Source: Chloroflexota bacterium
Lineage (GTDB): Bacteria > Chloroflexota > Dehalococcoidia > SHYB01
Assembly (NCBI GenBank): GCA_016200725.1
Contig: JACQEE010000320.1
Coordinates: forward strand, 1 to 7,178
Reading direction: 5' to 3'
Length of the DNA: 7,178 nucleotides
Shown: positions 5,463 to 7,178 of the stretch, in pieces
Numbering within the stretch: the first letter of the stretch is position 1
How the letters are laid out: each line of letters starts with the position of its first letter
Position numbers and translations under genes: made by a program
The notes under the pieces: model-generated
Seen by the model: only the letters and a program-made list of their open reading frames with translations
Databases searched by the model: none
What the model was told of the DNA's origin: nothing

Positions 5463-7178
5463 CTACGCTGACTTATCTGGCTTCACCGCGTTCTTGACCA
5501 TGGCCTCGAGTTTATCGAGGCGGTCGCGCAGCGATTTGTTGTCATCGCTAACTTTGGCAAGGTCGTCGCGCAGCCGACGCAGTTCGTCCTTGTCCTTCGC
5601 CTTCTCGTGAATGGCGGCGGCGGCTTCGCGCATGCGGCGCCGGGCGCGGCCTTCGATTTCTCGGCCTGCCTGCGCCTCAAGCAGCGGCGCACCCTTCGAG
5701 TCGCCAAGCGCTTCGAGCGCTTCAGCCACGCGAAGACGGACGCGGAACATCGGGTCGCTGAGGTAGTCGCCAAGGAACTCGGCCGTATCCTTGCGCGTCT
5801 CGCCAAGTTTGGCGACGGCAACCATGGCGGCGCCGCGAACGGCTTCCGGCTTGCCGTACTTCGTCCAGTCCTTCGCCGTCTCAAGTGCACCGTCGTCCTG
5901 CGACGCGCCGAGGCCATCGATCGCGCTGACACGAATCGTCTCCATGAAGGAGTCCTCCTCGAGCGCGCCGCGTAGAGCGGTCAACGCCTTTGGCGACCTC
6001 GTGCGGCCAAGCGTTTTGGCGGCCTCGCCTTCCACGAAGTAACTCGGGTCGCCTGCGTTGAGGATGTGTATCATCGCGTCGGCAACCGCGTCATCATGGA
6101 ACTCGCCGAGAGCGGCGACGACGGCGCGGCGTGCTTTGGGGTGCTGGACGGAGAGACAGCCGATGAGCGCATCCCGTGCAGCGGTGGACTTAATAGTGCC
6201 GAGCGCCACGGCGGCCTCGGACTGCACACCCCAGAACTTGTCATAGAGCACTCCGTCCTTGAGCGCATCGATGCAGTCGGGCGCGCCAACTTTGGCGAGC
6301 GCCTTGGCCGCGCGGATGCGGCCGCAGAGGTCGTCGTCGTGTTTGAGACGGTAGACGCTCATCTCCTTGGGCAGATCCTCGTCCAGTGACTTAAGGATGT
6401 TGTCACCTGGATCGAAGCGCACCAGCAGAGGCTTCGTTGGCAGCGGAAAGTGAAAGCGGTGCTCCTTCTCGGAGAGTCGCACATCGAAGCGCTGCGAGCC
6501 GCCATCCCAGCGAAAGTCGATGACGAGCGGCATATCGAAGAGAGGCGTTTCCTGATCGGTCTGCTGGTTCTGGATCACTGTCACCTGCGCCAGCTTGGCC
6601 GCGTCATCCCAGGCGTAGGTGACTTTCAAATCAGGGTGGCCAGCCTTGTAGAGCCACTGGTCGAAGAAGGACTCCATCGTGCGGCCAGTGGTCTCTTCGA
6701 TGGCTTGGCGAAGGTCCTCGGTGCCGACCACGCCGCCACGATGCTTGCGCGCATAGAGGCGGATGGACTTGAGGAAGAGGTCGTCGCCGAGAACATAGCG
6801 GAGCATGCGGAGAACGAGCGAGCCTTTTTCGTAGAGATGGCGGTCGAACAGTTCGATCGGCTGCTCGTAGAGGCGCGTGACGATAGCACGGCTGTAGCGG
6901 CCGGAGTCCTCGCCGAGGTAGATGTTCGCGTTGCGGTACATCTCATACCGGTATTCGTCGATGCCGAGGTGTCGCTCGGTCCACATGGCCTCGAAATAGG
7001 TGGCGAAGCCTTCGTTGAGCCAGGCGTGCGACCAATCTTTGCAGGTGAGCAGGTCGCCGAACCATTGGTGCACGAGTTCGTGGGAGACGAGTGGGTCGGC
7101 CGTGTAGTCGAGGGCGCAGCGCTCGTCCATCAGCACGTTGTCGGTCAACGTGGTCGCTGATGTGTTCTCCATGCCGCC
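5463..7178 (-). CDS. M1-family zinc aminopeptidase with HEAT repeats and C-terminal coiled coil, 5' partial
   Basis: The C-terminal 571 residues of an M1 (aminopeptidase N-like) metallopeptidase, which removes N-terminal residues from peptides. Numbering from the right edge, the first residues GGMEN are the M1 substrate-binding GxMEN motif, so the Met at 7172 is internal and the N-terminal domain (probably 250-300 residues) is missing. HELVH (33-37; about 7068-7082) plus E56 in LNEGFATYFE gives the HExxH-x18-E zinc site with E34 as catalytic base. Y116 in LYEKGS is the transition-state Tyr. A beta-sandwich follows to about 275, then about 278-520 is an alpha-helical array with repeated AAKALAKVG, EAAVALGTI, AVVAALGEF and RVAEALEALG segments, typical of HEAT/PBS-lyase-type repeats. 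Residues about 528-562 are a charged heptad-like coiled coil. The gene converges on mdh and seems unrelated to the carbon-metabolism block. Localisation cannot be judged because the N-terminus is absent. Confidence 0.93.
   Translation of the reverse strand, partial: GGMENTSATTLTDNVLMDERCALDYTADPLVSHELVHQWFGDLLTCKDWSHAWLNEGFATYFEAMWTERHLGIDEYRYEMYRNANIYLGEDSGRYSRAIVTRLYEQPIELFDRHLYEKGSLVLRMLRYVLGDDLFLKSIRLYARKHRGGVVGTEDLRQAIEETTGRTMESFFDQWLYKAGHPDLKVTYAWDDAAKLAQVTVIQNQQTDQETPLFDMPLVIDFRWDGGSQRFDVRLSEKEHRFHFPLPTKPLLVRFDPGDNILKSLDEDLPKEMSVYRLKHDDDLCGRIRAAKALAKVGAPDCIDALKDGVLYDKFWGVQSEAAVALGTIKSTAARDALIGCLSVQHPKARRAVVAALGEFHDDAVADAMIHILNAGDPSYFVEGEAAKTLGRTRSPKALTALRGALEEDSFMETIRVSAIDGLGASQDDGALETAKDWTKYGKPEAVRGAAMVAVAKLGETRKDTAEFLGDYLSDPMFRVRLRVAEALEALGDSKGAPLLEAQAGREIEGRARRRMREAAAAIHEKAKDKDELRRLRDDLAKVSDDNKSLRDRLDKLEAMVKNAVKPDKSA

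Noticed and set aside
5453..5466. GTAG...CTAC inverted repeat between the convergent genes as a bidirectional terminator
   Set aside because: Only 4 bp, and it arises because both genes end in TAG; no T-rich flanks.
6450..7160. 236-codon open frame on the plus strand opposite the M1 peptidase
   Set aside because: Antisense shadow of the catalytic domain region; no motif, and the minus-strand frame carries the complete zinc site.
7170..7172. ATG at 7172 (minus strand) as the peptidase start
   Set aside because: This Met is the M of the internal GxMEN motif of M1 peptidases; the true start is outside the window.

Overview
This is a GC-rich (about 60 % by eye) bacterial chromosomal window, densely coded, with five clearly recognisable protein genes plus one very small one. 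All read as central carbon metabolism or peptide turnover. I see no mobile element, phage gene, CRISPR array, tRNA or rRNA. The phylum cannot be fixed from the sequence alone. The single-chain LDH-type malate dehydrogenase, the biotin-domain-fused pyruvate carboxyltransferase and the M1 peptidase with HEAT repeats together fit Chloroflexota, Acidobacteriota or a similar environmental lineage; this is an impression, not a placement.

Layout. (1) 2-922 (+): C-terminal 306 residues of an acyl-CoA carboxyltransferase (PccB / MmdA / transcarboxylase 12S family), cut by the left edge. (2) 925-1098 (+): a 57-residue protein starting 2 bases after the previous stop, resembling the small assembly subunits of decarboxylase/transcarboxylase complexes (MmdE or OadG C-terminal type) but without a membrane segment. 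(3) 1123-3072 (+): a pyruvate/oxaloacetate carboxyltransferase (5S / PycB / OadA family) with a fused C-terminal biotin carrier domain. (4) 3141-4349 (+): an isocitrate dehydrogenase-family decarboxylating dehydrogenase. (5) 4350-4529: a 180-base spacer with two hairpin-forming sequences, one an imperfect palindrome that looks like a dispersed intergenic element, the other a perfect 8-bp stem just upstream of mdh. (6) 4530-5456 (+): malate dehydrogenase. (7) 5463-7178 (-): the C-terminal 571 residues of an M1 zinc aminopeptidase with HEAT repeats and a terminal coiled coil, convergent with mdh across a 6-base gap and cut by the right edge.

How the genes fit together. Genes 1-3 look like one complex: a CoA-ester carboxyltransferase, a small linker subunit, and a keto-acid carboxyltransferase carrying its own biotin. 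That is the part list of a biotin transcarboxylase (methylmalonyl-CoA + pyruvate <-> propionyl-CoA + oxaloacetate) with the 1.3S carrier fused to 5S. No biotin carboxylase is visible, but the upstream region is not shown. Oxaloacetate from such a complex would feed malate dehydrogenase, and isocitrate dehydrogenase sits between them, so the plus-strand block reads as a TCA/anaplerotic cluster linked to propionyl-CoA metabolism. The most interesting points are the small subunit, the fused transcarboxylase architecture, and an Ala at the position where pyruvate carboxylases have a catalytic Thr.
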